NCBI GenBank assembly: GCA_002493625.1
Contig: DKZK01000002.1
Span: 1 to 48,042, forward strand
From: Lachnospiraceae bacterium UBA7076
GTDB lineage: Bacteria > Bacillota > Clostridia > Lachnospirales > Lachnospiraceae
Direction of reading: 5' to 3'
Length of the DNA: 48,042 nt
The notes below the pieces were generated by a model. The model saw nothing but the letters and a program-made list of their open reading frames with translations, searched no databases and was not told where the DNA came from. Within the stretch, counting starts at the first letter, position 1, and each line of letters opens with the position of its first letter. Below, one piece after another: positions 17,801 to 26,245 of the stretch. The translations under genes and the position numbers were made by a program.

Positions 17801-17860
17801 AAATAAAAAAGAGGCTGTAGTTCTAAGACATACGTCGCATATGCCTTAGGGCTCAGCCCC
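17801..17860 (-). terminator. Terminator of the butyryl-CoA operon
   Basis: Downstream of etfA the minus strand forms an outer stem GGGGCTG/CAGCCTC (17854-17860 with 17811-17817) followed directly by a T-rich run (TTTTTTATTTT, 17800-17810). Nested inside is a second 12-bp stem with two G-U pairs (17838-17849 with 17823-17834). It is a strong intrinsic terminator that isolates the operon from the YkgJ/Gx genes. Confidence 0.82.
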
Positions 17861-17901
17861 TTAAAAATCACTTTTTATGAAATAAACCGCTATGTATCAG
17901 T

Positions 17902-18972
17902 TTATTTTGCTGCCTTCTCAGCCTTGATTGCCTCAGTAAGCGCAGGAACAATCTTATTTAAGTCTCCGACTACGCCATAATCAGCCACATCAAAGATAGG
18001 TGCGTCCGCATCCTTATTGATGGCTACGATAATGTCTGACTCCTCCATGCCTGCTACGTGCTGGATAGCGCCTGAAATACCGATTGCAAAATATACATTC
18101 GGACGAACGGTCTTTCCTGTCTGTCCAACCTGAAGCTCCTTTGGCTTCCAGCCTGAATCTACAACCGCACGTGAGCATGAAACCTGTCCGCCTATGGCAT
18201 CTGCAAGATCCTCAAGTATCTTGAAGTTCTCAGATGAACCTACTCCACGTCCGCCGGATACAAGAATCTTAGCGTCCATAATATCCTTAATGTCTGAAAC
18301 AGCCTTTGCCACCTCAAGAATCTCAACATATCTGTTGTTTGGAGTAAAGCCCGGGTTGTAGTTAATAACCTCAGCCTTTGCTCCCTCTGTCTTATCAAGC
18401 TTCTGCATAACGCCCGGACGTACCGTTGCCATCTGAGGACGGTTGTCAGGACATGCAATTGTAGCGATTGTGTTACCGCCAAATGCAGGACGTGTCATAA
18501 GAAGCTGATTGTGCTTCTGCTCCTTTCCCGGAATTGGATTGATTGGGAAATCACCAATCTCAAGTAATGTACAGTCTGCCGTAAGACCGGTTGCCACTCT
18601 TGCTGAAACAGTAGGACCAAGGTCACGGCCGATTGCCGTTGCACCGACCAGAACGATTTCTGGCTTGTATTCATTTATAACTGATGCAAGTGCATGTGCA
18701 TATGGCTCAGTTCTGTAATTTTTAAGCTCAGGATTGTCAACAACGATAACCCTGTCTGCACCGTAAGCGGCAAGCTCATCCACAAGTCCTGAAACCTCAG
18801 AGCCGATTAAAACTGCCGTAACCTGTGCATCTAACTTAGAAGCAAGTCTCTTTCCCTCGCCGATAAGCTCGAAGGAAATACCGCTTAATACATTATCTAC
18901 CTGCTGTGCAAAGACGAATACGCCTTTGTATTTTTCCATTTCTTCTGCGTTCATTGCGCCCATTTTATTCAC
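17902..18972 (-). CDS. etfA: Electron transfer flavoprotein alpha subunit
   Basis: EtfA binds FAD and, with EtfB, passes electrons to Bcd. The C-terminal FAD domain is clear: SGGRGVGSSENF, VGQTGKTV, GISGAIQH and NKDADAPIFDVADYG. The start is ambiguous: GTG at 18975 or 18972 (AAGGA 6 bases before the latter) or ATG at 18963; I use 18972, giving 356 residues. It is the last gene of thl-crt-hbd-bcd-etfB-etfA, 17 bp after etfB. Relatives in this arrangement take part in electron bifurcation from NADH to crotonyl-CoA and ferredoxin. Confidence 0.95.
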   Translation of the reverse strand: MNKMGAMNAEEMEKYKGVFVFAQQVDNVLSGISFELIGEGKRLASKLDAQVTAVLIGSEVSGLVDELAAYGADRVIVVDNPELKNYRTEPYAHALASVINEYKPEIVLVGATAIGRDLGPTVSARVATGLTADCTLLEIGDFPINPIPGKEQKHNQLLMTRPAFGGNTIATIACPDNRPQMATVRPGVMQKLDKTEGAKAEVINYNPGFTPNNRYVEILEVAKAVSDIKDIMDAKILVSGGRGVGSSENFKILEDLADAIGGQVSCSRAVVDSGWKPKELQVGQTGKTVRPNVYFAIGISGAIQHVAGMEESDIIVAINKDADAPIFDVADYGVVGDLNKIVPALTEAIKAEKAAK

Positions 18973-18989
18973 CACTTTTCCTTTTAAAA

Positions 18990-19769
18990 TTAAATTACAT
19001 GTTTATCTTTAAGCTTTCCTACGATATATGCTACCGGATCAGCATCCTCCGGCGCCATCTCGCCCTGACCCTTCTTAACCTTGTCAGACGCCTTGGCAAT
19101 CTTTGTAGGTGAACCGTTCAAACCAATATTTGAATCGTCAACATCAACAAGATCTGCTCTTCCCAGTGTAGTAATCTCCGTCTCAACCGCTTTGAAAATT
19201 CCACCCGGAGTCATATATCTCGGCTCATTTAATTCTGAAAGAGCTGTGATAAGACATGGCAGCTTAGCCTTAAGCATATGGTATCCATCGTCATACTGAC
19301 GCTTAACGACAATGCTGTCATTCTCTAATTTAATTTCCTGCGCATATGAAATAACCGGAAGACCAAGATGCTCGGCAATCTGCGGTCCAACCTGCGCAGT
19401 ATCTCCGTCAATAGCCTGACGTCCTGTAATTATGAGGTCATATTCAAGCTTTCTCAAAGCTCCTGCAAGCGTAGTTGATGTAGCCCATGTATCGGCTCCG
19501 CCAAGCACTCTGTCCGTTACGAGAACACCCTTGTCAGCACCCATTGCTATAGCTTCCTGAAGAACATCTGCTGCCTTTGGAAGTCCCATTGTAAGAACCG
19601 TAACCTCAGCTCCGTATTGATCCTTTAATCTAAGCGCAGCCTCAAGACCTGCCTTATCATCCGGATTCATGATTGTGAGCATTGCTCCTCTATCTAATGT
19701 ACCATCCGGGTTAAACTTAACTCCACCCTTCGTATCAGGTACCTGCTTTATACAAACGACAATTTTCAC
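18990..19769 (-). CDS. etfB: Electron transfer flavoprotein beta subunit
   Basis: A 259-residue EtfB starting at a GTG (19769) with AAGGAGG 8 bases upstream. The N-terminus MKIVVCIKQVPDTKG, the MNPDDKAGLEAALRL segment, ITGRQAIDGDTAQVGPQIAEHLGLP and the C-terminal arm are all family features. In bifurcating Etf/Bcd systems this subunit carries the bifurcating FAD; the clostridial operon context supports that role here. It sits 13 bp behind bcd. Confidence 0.96.
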   Translation of the reverse strand: MKIVVCIKQVPDTKGGVKFNPDGTLDRGAMLTIMNPDDKAGLEAALRLKDQYGAEVTVLTMGLPKAADVLQEAIAMGADKGVLVTDRVLGGADTWATSTTLAGALRKLEYDLIITGRQAIDGDTAQVGPQIAEHLGLPVISYAQEIKLENDSIVVKRQYDDGYHMLKAKLPCLITALSELNEPRYMTPGGIFKAVETEITTLGRADLVDVDDSNIGLNGSPTKIAKASDKVKKGQGEMAPEDADPVAYIVGKLKDKHVI

Positions 19770-19782
19770 GTTAAGTACCTCC

Positions 19783-20949
19783 TTAATTTAAGATGTTAGC
19801 AGAGATAACCATACGCTGCACTTCTGAAGTACCCTCGTAAATCTCTGTAATCTTAGCATCACGCATCATACGCTCTACATCATATTCCTTAATGTAACCG
19901 TATCCACCATGTAACTGAACACACTTTGTTGTCACTTCCATGGCAGCCTCTGCAGCATACAGCTTAGCCATAGCTGCTTCAACTGAATAGGAAGTCTTGT
20001 GATCCTGCTGATACTGCGCCTTCTTCATTGCAGCCTTGTATACAAGAAGCTTTGCAGCCTCAACCTTTGTAGCAAGGTCAGCAAGAACAAACTGTGTATT
20101 CTGGAACTGTGCAATTGACCTGCCAAACTGTTTTCTTTCCTTAACGTAGTTGATCGTAGTCTCAAGAGCGCCCTCTGCAAGACCAAGCGCCTGAGCGGCA
20201 ATTCCGATACGTCCGCCGTCAAGGGTGTGCATTGCAATTCCAAAGCCCTTGCCCTTTTGTCCAAGTAAATTGTCCTTTGGAATACGGCAGTCAGTGAAAA
20301 TAAGCTCATAGGTAGATGATGCGCATATACCCATCTTGTTTTCCTTTGTACCAAATGTAAATCCCGGAGTTCCCTTGTCCACAATAAATGCAGAAATTTC
20401 CTTCATCTTTCTTCCACGCTTCTCAACAATTCCGGTAACGGCAATAACAATATATACGTCTGCCTCCTTACCGTTTGTGATAAAGCACTTGGAACCGTTA
20501 AGCACCCACTCGTCACCGTCAAGAACAGCCTTTGTCTGCTGTCCCTGGGCGTCCGTACCTGCGCCCGGCTCGGTAAGTCCGAAAGCTCCAAGCTTCTTTC
20601 CGGAAGCAAGGTCAGGAAGGTACTTTGCCTTCTGCTCCGGCGTGCCGTAAGTCTGGATAGGGTCTACGCAAAGTGATGTATGTGCAGAAACAATAACACC
20701 TGTAGTTCCGCAAACCTTTGAAAGCTCCTCAACACACATTACATATGTAAGTGGGTCACATCCCTGTCCTCCGTCTTCCTTTGCAACAGGAATACCTAAG
20801 AAGCCGTATTTAGCCATCTTTTCTACAGTCTCTCTTGGAAATCTGTGTTCCTCGTCAATTTCCTGAGCAAGAGGCTTAACTTCATTCTGCGCAAATTCCC
20901 TGAACAGATTTTGCGCCATTTCATACTTCTTGTCTAAAGTGAAATCCAT
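19783..20949 (-). CDS. bcd: Butyryl-CoA dehydrogenase
   Basis: A 388-residue acyl-CoA dehydrogenase that reduces crotonyl-CoA to butyryl-CoA. FAD and substrate segments FGLTEPGAGTDAQGQ and WVLNGSKCFITNG are intact, the catalytic base is the glutamate of EIYEGTSEVQR near residue 371, and LHGGYGYIKEYDVERMMRDAK is typical of short-chain members. Co-transcription with etfBA directly behind it supports a Bcd-EtfAB complex. A structured intercistronic element separates it from hbd. Confidence 0.95.
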   Translation of the reverse strand: MDFTLDKKYEMAQNLFREFAQNEVKPLAQEIDEEHRFPRETVEKMAKYGFLGIPVAKEDGGQGCDPLTYVMCVEELSKVCGTTGVIVSAHTSLCVDPIQTYGTPEQKAKYLPDLASGKKLGAFGLTEPGAGTDAQGQQTKAVLDGDEWVLNGSKCFITNGKEADVYIVIAVTGIVEKRGRKMKEISAFIVDKGTPGFTFGTKENKMGICASSTYELIFTDCRIPKDNLLGQKGKGFGIAMHTLDGGRIGIAAQALGLAEGALETTINYVKERKQFGRSIAQFQNTQFVLADLATKVEAAKLLVYKAAMKKAQYQQDHKTSYSVEAAMAKLYAAEAAMEVTTKCVQLHGGYGYIKEYDVERMMRDAKITEIYEGTSEVQRMVISANILN

Positions 20950-20996
20950 TCTAAATTTTCCTCCATCTATTAAACTATTATAGTTATAAATCGGAA

Positions 20997-21038
20997 CATC
21001 ATCGCATTCAAGTTTCGCTTCGCGAAAGCGATGACGCT
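20997..21038 (-). repeat. Intercistronic hairpin element, copy in hbd-bcd gap
   Basis: A 42-nt element within the 119-bp gap between hbd and bcd. On the minus strand it folds into an outer 9-bp stem (CGTCATCGC with GCGATGATG, one G-U) and an inner TTTCGC/GCGAAA hairpin. A second, diverged copy lies in the crt-thl gap (22781-22824) with the same outer stem. No T-run follows, so it is not a standard terminator. Confidence 0.7.
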
Positions 21039-21068
21039 ACATCTCAAGTTTTTCAAAACATGAGACAA

Positions 21069-21941
21069 CTACTGAGCGTCAACCGGTGTCTTTGTGCGGT
21101 CAGCATTGTATACGTAGAAGCCCTTACCGCTCTTAACGCCAAGATTTCCGCCGCGAACCATCTTGCGGATAAGAGGACATGCGCGGTACTTGCTGTCTCC
21201 TGTTTCCTTGTAAAGAACATCCATAATTGCAAGACAGATATCAAGACCTACAAAATCTCCTAACTCAAGAGGTCCCATCGGGTGATTTGCGCCAAGCTTC
21301 ATGGCAGCGTCAATACCTGCTATGTCTGAAACGCCCTCCATCTTAATAAATGCAGCCTCATTAATCATAGGGATTAAGATACGGTTTACTACGAAGCCTG
21401 CTGCCTCCTGAACCTGTACAGGTGTCTTTCCGATTTCCTCAGAAATCTTTATAATCTTATCAACTGTCTCCTGTGGAGTATTTACGCCTGCTATAACCTC
21501 AACAAGCTTCATTCTGTCAGCAGGATTGAAGAAATGCATACCAATCATAGGACGGGTAAGTCCGTTTCCAATCTCAGTGATGGAAAGTGATGAAGTATTG
21601 GAAGCAAATATGCACTCAGGCTTGCATATCTTGTCAAGCTCTGAAAATGTAGTTTTCTTAACCTCCATATCTTCAAATGCAGCCTCAACGATCAAATCAC
21701 AGTCTGCACAGATATCCTCCTTAAGACCAGCGGTAATACTTGCAAGTATACCGTCAACTGCCTCCTGTGTCATCTTTCCTTTTTCTACAAGTCTTGCATA
21801 GCCCTTGGCAATTTTGTCCTTGCCGCCCTCTGCCCATTCCTTCTTGATGTCACAAAGCGCAACCTCATATCCGTCAATCTGAGCAAATGCCTTAGCAATA
21901 CCCTGACCCATAGTTCCGGCACCAATAACGCCAACCTTCAT
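21069..21941 (-). CDS. hbd: 3-hydroxybutyryl-CoA dehydrogenase
   Basis: This 290-residue enzyme reduces acetoacetyl-CoA to 3-hydroxybutyryl-CoA. The NAD(P)-binding loop GVIGAGTMGQGIA is at residues 4-16; SNTSSLSI, the catalytic MHFFNPADRMKLVEV segment and GFVVNRILIPMINEA are all present, and the C-terminal domain ends GKGFYVYN. It follows crt by 26 bp with a good ribosome site (AGGAGG). Third gene of the butyryl-CoA operon. Confidence 0.96.
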   Translation of the reverse strand: MKVGVIGAGTMGQGIAKAFAQIDGYEVALCDIKKEWAEGGKDKIAKGYARLVEKGKMTQEAVDGILASITAGLKEDICADCDLIVEAAFEDMEVKKTTFSELDKICKPECIFASNTSSLSITEIGNGLTRPMIGMHFFNPADRMKLVEVIAGVNTPQETVDKIIKISEEIGKTPVQVQEAAGFVVNRILIPMINEAAFIKMEGVSDIAGIDAAMKLGANHPMGPLELGDFVGLDICLAIMDVLYKETGDSKYRACPLIRKMVRGGNLGVKSGKGFYVYNADRTKTPVDAQ

Positions 21942-21967
21942 TTTTACGTCCTCCTAATATTAAAATT

Positions 21968-22759
21968 TTATTTATTTTGGAAAGGCACAACCTTAAGCTT
22001 CTTTTCCTTGTCTTTTTCAAGGAAGTTACCCATTCCTGCCTTTTGATCCTCCGTCTCAAAGCAATCACCGAAAAGCTTCTCCTCGATAACGATAGCCTTG
22101 TCCATATCAACCTGTAAGCCGTCGTTTATGGCTTTCTTGCAGTTTCTTACTGCAATCGGCGCATTTGCCGCAATGCCTGCCGCCATCTTCTTCGCTGCCG
22201 GAAGCAGCTCCTCCTGTGTGTAAACCGCATTTACAAGACCTATTCTTAAAGCCTCGTCAGATTTAATGTTTCTTGCAGTATAAATCATCTGCTTTGCCAT
22301 ACCTGCGCCAACAAGCCTTGCAAGTCTCTGTGTACCGCCAAAGCCCGGCGTAATTCCAAGTCCAACCTCAGGCTGTCCGAACACTGCGTTGTCAGAGCAT
22401 ATTCTGATGTCACAGCTCATGGCAATCTCGCATCCACCGCCAAGGGCAAATCCGTTTATGGCAGCTATAACAGGAATCGGGAATGTCTCAATCTTTCTGA
22501 ATACATCATTTCCCTTTTTACCAAATGCCTCTCCCTCAGCCTTGGTGAGTGTTGACATCTCTCCTATATCAGCGCCGGCAACAAAGGATTTTTCTCCTGC
22601 GCCTGTTAATACGATAGCTCTTGTTGCTTCCAGATCAACGGCGTCAAATGCAGCCTCAAGCTCCTCAAGCACCTGACTGTTTAATGCGTTAAGCGCCTGT
22701 GGTCTGTTGATTGTAACTACACCTACAAAGCCGTCCTGCTCATAAGTTATAAATTCCAT
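21968..22759 (-). CDS. crt: Crotonase (3-hydroxybutyryl-CoA dehydratase)
   Basis: A 263-residue enoyl-CoA hydratase family enzyme that dehydrates 3-hydroxybutyryl-CoA to crotonyl-CoA. The oxyanion-hole segments SFVAGADIGEM and NGFALGGGCEIAMSCD and the catalytic glutamate of FGQPEVGLGITPGFGGTQRL are intact. AAAGGAGA precedes the ATG at 22759. It lies between thl and hbd; a structured intercistronic element fills the 101-bp gap to thl. Confidence 0.95.
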   Translation of the reverse strand: MEFITYEQDGFVGVVTINRPQALNALNSQVLEELEAAFDAVDLEATRAIVLTGAGEKSFVAGADIGEMSTLTKAEGEAFGKKGNDVFRKIETFPIPVIAAINGFALGGGCEIAMSCDIRICSDNAVFGQPEVGLGITPGFGGTQRLARLVGAGMAKQMIYTARNIKSDEALRIGLVNAVYTQEELLPAAKKMAAGIAANAPIAVRNCKKAINDGLQVDMDKAIVIEEKLFGDCFETEDQKAGMGNFLEKDKEKKLKVVPFQNK

Positions 22760-22780
22760 CTGTATCTCCTTTTCTGTAGA

Positions 22781-22824
22781 GCGTCATCACATTTAAAATC
22801 CGGCTTTGCCAAAGCGATAACGCT
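22781..22824 (-). repeat. Intercistronic hairpin element, copy in thl-crt gap
   Basis: A 44-nt element whose outer stem (GCGTTATC with GATGACGC, one G-U) and inner CTTT/AAAG hairpin match the layout of the copy at 20997-21038. The first 22 bases differ at only three positions (AGCGTYATCGCTTTSGCRAAGC). It lies in the same kind of place, between two co-transcribed butyryl-CoA genes. Confidence 0.7.
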
Positions 22825-22860
22825 GCATATTCGTTTTTCTTTAAAAACCGAAAACAATTT

Positions 22861-24042
22861 TTAATCTCTCTTAACGATTGTTGCACATCCCATACCGCCG
22901 CCGATACAAAGTGTTGCAAGACCGTTCTTTGCATCCTTTGCCTCCATCTCATGGAGAAGCGTAACAAGTATACGACAGCCTGATGCTCCTACAGGGTGTC
23001 CAAGCGCAATTGCGCCGCCGTTCGGGTTAAGCTGCTTTGCAACATCAATTCCAAGGTCCTTGCCGACTGCAACAGACTGAGCTGCAAACGCCTCGTTTGC
23101 CTCGATAATATCAAAGTCCTCAATCTTCATTCCGGTCTTGTCCATAACCTTCTTTGTTGCTGCAACAGGTCCGATACCCATGATTGAAGGGTCAACGCCT
23201 GCAAGCGCTCCTGCAACCCATGTAGCCATCGGCTTAACGCCAAGCTCCTTTGCCTTCTCCTCGCTCATTACAACGATTGCTGCTGCGCCGTCGTTGATGC
23301 CTGATGCATTTCCTGCCGTAACATATCCGTCTGGATTGATGGTGCGAAGTCTGGCAAGTCCCTCCATTGTAGTGCCCGGACGTGGTCCCTCATCCTTCTT
23401 AAACTCAATTGTCTCTTTCTTCTTCTTAATCATTACAGGAACGATTTCCTTATCGAAAGCGCCTGCCTCCTGAGCTGCAACTGCCTTATTCTGGCTGTTT
23501 ACCGCAAACTCATCAAGCTCCTCACGGGTAAGCTTCCACTGGTCTGCAATATTGTCAGCAGTCTTAATCATATGGTAGTCATTGAACGCATCCCAAAGAG
23601 CGTCATGAACCATTGTATCAACTAACTTTCCATCGTTCATTCTGTAACCGTATCTGCCCTGCATAACTGCATATGGAGCCATTGACATATTTTCCATACC
23701 GCCTGCAACAACAACATCAGCCTCACCTGCCATAATCATCTGCGCTGCCATATTTACACAGTTAAGACCTGAACCGCAGACTACGTTTACGGTTACTGCA
23801 GGAACCTCAATAGGAAGTCCGGCTTTAATAGATGCCTGACGTGCAACGTTCTGACCTAAGCCTGCCTGAATAACACAGCCCATATACACCTGATCAACCG
23901 CTTCCGGTGCTACACCTGCTCTGTTTAATGCCTCTTTAATAACTATCGCACCAAGCTCCTGTGCAGGAGTTGTACTGAGTGAGCCACCCATAGTACCAAT
24001 TGCTGTACGACATGCGCCTGCTAAAACTACTTTCTTTTCCAT
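22861..24042 (-). CDS. thl: Acetyl-CoA C-acetyltransferase (thiolase)
   Basis: A 393-residue biosynthetic thiolase that condenses two acetyl-CoA to acetoacetyl-CoA, the entry to the butyrate path. Catalytic residues are present: C89 in VNVVCGSGLNCV, the histidine of GHPVGASGCRI and the second cysteine in CIGGGMGCA; NEAFAAQ and GGMENMS are further marks. It is the first gene of the operon, behind a promoter just after the ygiQ stop. A ribosome site (GGAGGA) lies ahead of the ATG. Confidence 0.97.
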   Translation of the reverse strand: MEKKVVLAGACRTAIGTMGGSLSTTPAQELGAIVIKEALNRAGVAPEAVDQVYMGCVIQAGLGQNVARQASIKAGLPIEVPAVTVNVVCGSGLNCVNMAAQMIMAGEADVVVAGGMENMSMAPYAVMQGRYGYRMNDGKLVDTMVHDALWDAFNDYHMIKTADNIADQWKLTREELDEFAVNSQNKAVAAQEAGAFDKEIVPVMIKKKKETIEFKKDEGPRPGTTMEGLARLRTINPDGYVTAGNASGINDGAAAIVVMSEEKAKELGVKPMATWVAGALAGVDPSIMGIGPVAATKKVMDKTGMKIEDFDIIEANEAFAAQSVAVGKDLGIDVAKQLNPNGGAIALGHPVGASGCRILVTLLHEMEAKDAKNGLATLCIGGGMGCATIVKRD

Positions 24043-24135
24043 TGTTTAAAATTCCTCCATCTTTCTTTATTTGAACTTATGCGTCAAATACGCCTTATTC
24101 TGTCTAAGGACATACCCCTCGACACTGATATGCCT

Positions 24136-24164
24136 ATAATATCATATTTAGGTCTGTTTCGCAA
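24136..24164 (-). promoter_or_regulatory. Promoter of the butyryl-CoA operon
   Basis: On the minus strand TTGCGA (24159-24164), a 17-bp spacer and TATTAT (24136-24141) precede thl by about 95 bp. The -35 box sits inside a small inverted repeat CTGTT-GCGA-AACAG, which might act as an operator. The long leader between promoter and thl shows no obvious riboswitch. Confidence 0.55.
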
Positions 24165-24176
24165 CAGATTAACCTC

Positions 24177-26162
24177 CTACTTTTTCTTCTTTTTATGAAT
24201 GTTTCTTATGGTTTTTTTCTTTCTTTTTTCGTCATTATTTTTATTATTTCCCTTATTTTCTCTAAAATCTCCTCCGTATTTTACATTATCCCTGCCATGT
24301 TTTTCACCATTTTCTTTGCCATGCGCCTTAAAAGCCTCATCATTTTTCCTTGGACGGATAAGACATTTTTTGTCATAACCAATCAAATCTGTCCTTTTTG
24401 CAATTGTCAGGGCTTCGTGAACCAAATCATAATTTTTTGGATTCCGGTACTGGATAAGCGCTCTCTGCATTGCCTTTTCGTGGGGCGACCTCGGAACATA
24501 CACCTCCTCCATTGTCCTCGGATCAACCCCTGTATAGTACATACAGGTTGAAATGGTGGACGGTGTAGGATAAAAGTCCTGCACCTGCTCCGGCATATAT
24601 CCTAAATCCCTTAAATACTCCGCAAGCTTAACTGCGTCCTTCATCGTGGAACCCGGATGGGATGACATAAGATAAGGGACCATGTACTGCTTCATGCCAA
24701 GCTCATCATTTATTTTTTTATATTTGTCGCAAAAGCTTTTGAAAACATCATTGGAGGGCTTCCCCATTTTATGAAGAACATTGTCCGAAACATGCTCAGG
24801 CGCCACCTTCAGCTGACCGCTTATATGATATTTGCACAGCTCATAAAAGAATGCATCATTTTTATCTGTCATAAGATAATCAAATCTTATTCCCGAACGT
24901 ATAAACACCTTTTTCACATTCGGAAGCTGCCGGAGCTTTCTTAAAAGCTCAAGATAGGAGCTGTGGTCCACCCTCAGGTTTTCACACGGCTTTGGAAAAA
25001 GGCACTGCTTATTTTTACATACTCCGTATTTTTCCTGCTTTTCACATGCCTTTATCCTGAAATTTGCCGTTGGTCCTCCCACATCGTGTATGTAGCCCTT
25101 AAAATCAGGCTCCCACACCATTTTTTCAGCCTCCTGCAATATGGATTTATCACTTCTTGTCTGTATAATTCTTCCCTGATGAAATGTCAGGGCGCAGAAG
25201 CTGCACCCACCAAAACAGCCTCTGTTACTTACAAGACTGAATTTTACCTCCGAAATGGCAGGCACGCCGCCAAGCACTTCATAGGATGGATGATACGTTC
25301 TTTTGTAGGGCAATGAGTAAACCCTGTCCATCTCATTTTCCGTAAGGGGCGCCGCAGGCTTATTCTGAACAACATACATATGGTCATTATATTTTTCCAC
25401 AAGGGTTTTCGCTGTGTAGTGGTCTGTATTTTCATACTGGATTTTAAAGCTTTTTGCATAATTTAATTTGTCAGCCTTCAGCTCATCATAAGATGGAAGC
25501 TTTATATAGTCATAAATATTTTCCATGCTTCCCGTCCTGTATGCCGTACCCTCAACAAAGCATATATCCTTTGCGCAAATACCGCTGTCAAGGGCTTCTG
25601 CAATCTCAACGATAGCCCTTTCTCCCATTCCGTAAATCAGTATGTCAGCCTGGGAATCAATCAATATGGAATGCTTTATGTGATTCGACCAGTAATCATA
25701 GTGGGCAAGCCGCCTTAAGCTTGCCTCAATGCCTCCTATAATAACAGGAACATCCTTATATTTTCTTCTTATAAGGTTGCAGTAGACAACCGTTGCATAA
25801 TCCGGTCTTTTACCCATTATCCCACCCGGAGTATAGGAATCATGTTCTCTTTTTCTTTTGGATACTGAATAATGATTTACCATGGAATCCATGTTTCCGG
25901 CAGATACAAGATATGCGAGACGCGGTCTGCCGTATATATCTATGCTTGCAGGATTTTTCCAGTCCGGCTGGGATATGATTGCAACCCTGTAGCCGTAAAG
26001 CTCCAGCATACGGCTTATGATTGCAGGACCAAAGGAAGGATGGTCAACATACGCATCCCCTATGACATAAACAAAGTCGGGCTGTTCCCAGCCCTTAAGC
26101 TCCATTTCCTCCCTGTTTAAAGGGAGAAATCCATCATCATACTCATAATCAAATTTATCCAT
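24177..26162 (-). CDS. YgiQ family radical SAM protein
   Basis: A 661-residue radical SAM protein of the YgiQ (UPF0313) family. The N-terminal domain begins PLNREEMELKGWEQPDFVYVIGDAYVDHPSFG; the cluster motif CX3CX2C is in NRGCFGGCSFCALTFHQGR near residue 320; the conserved QVQDFYPTPSTISTCMYYTG follows near residue 535. The reaction is unknown. The last 50 residues are very Lys/Asn-rich (ending IHKKKKK) and probably disordered. It starts at an ATG after GAGAGG, 83 bp from the MreB-like gene, and ends just before the thl promoter. Confidence 0.92.
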   Translation of the reverse strand: MDKFDYEYDDGFLPLNREEMELKGWEQPDFVYVIGDAYVDHPSFGPAIISRMLELYGYRVAIISQPDWKNPASIDIYGRPRLAYLVSAGNMDSMVNHYSVSKRKREHDSYTPGGIMGKRPDYATVVYCNLIRRKYKDVPVIIGGIEASLRRLAHYDYWSNHIKHSILIDSQADILIYGMGERAIVEIAEALDSGICAKDICFVEGTAYRTGSMENIYDYIKLPSYDELKADKLNYAKSFKIQYENTDHYTAKTLVEKYNDHMYVVQNKPAAPLTENEMDRVYSLPYKRTYHPSYEVLGGVPAISEVKFSLVSNRGCFGGCSFCALTFHQGRIIQTRSDKSILQEAEKMVWEPDFKGYIHDVGGPTANFRIKACEKQEKYGVCKNKQCLFPKPCENLRVDHSSYLELLRKLRQLPNVKKVFIRSGIRFDYLMTDKNDAFFYELCKYHISGQLKVAPEHVSDNVLHKMGKPSNDVFKSFCDKYKKINDELGMKQYMVPYLMSSHPGSTMKDAVKLAEYLRDLGYMPEQVQDFYPTPSTISTCMYYTGVDPRTMEEVYVPRSPHEKAMQRALIQYRNPKNYDLVHEALTIAKRTDLIGYDKKCLIRPRKNDEAFKAHGKENGEKHGRDNVKYGGDFRENKGNNKNNDEKRKKKTIRNIHKKKKK

Positions 26163-26245
26163 ATGCCTCTCCGTAGAAATACAAACTGCATTTTAGAAAT
26201 AATACATTTTGCTCATCACTATTAATATAATATTTTGCCGTAATT

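Noticed and set aside
17902..24042. Fatty-acid beta-oxidation operon
   Set aside because: Gene set and order match the clostridial acetyl-CoA to butyryl-CoA path, with no acyl-CoA ligase or FadB-type fusion.
24043..24176. Riboswitch in the long thl leader
   Set aside because: Only a small 5-bp inverted repeat around the -35 box is seen; no known aptamer pattern could be recognised.
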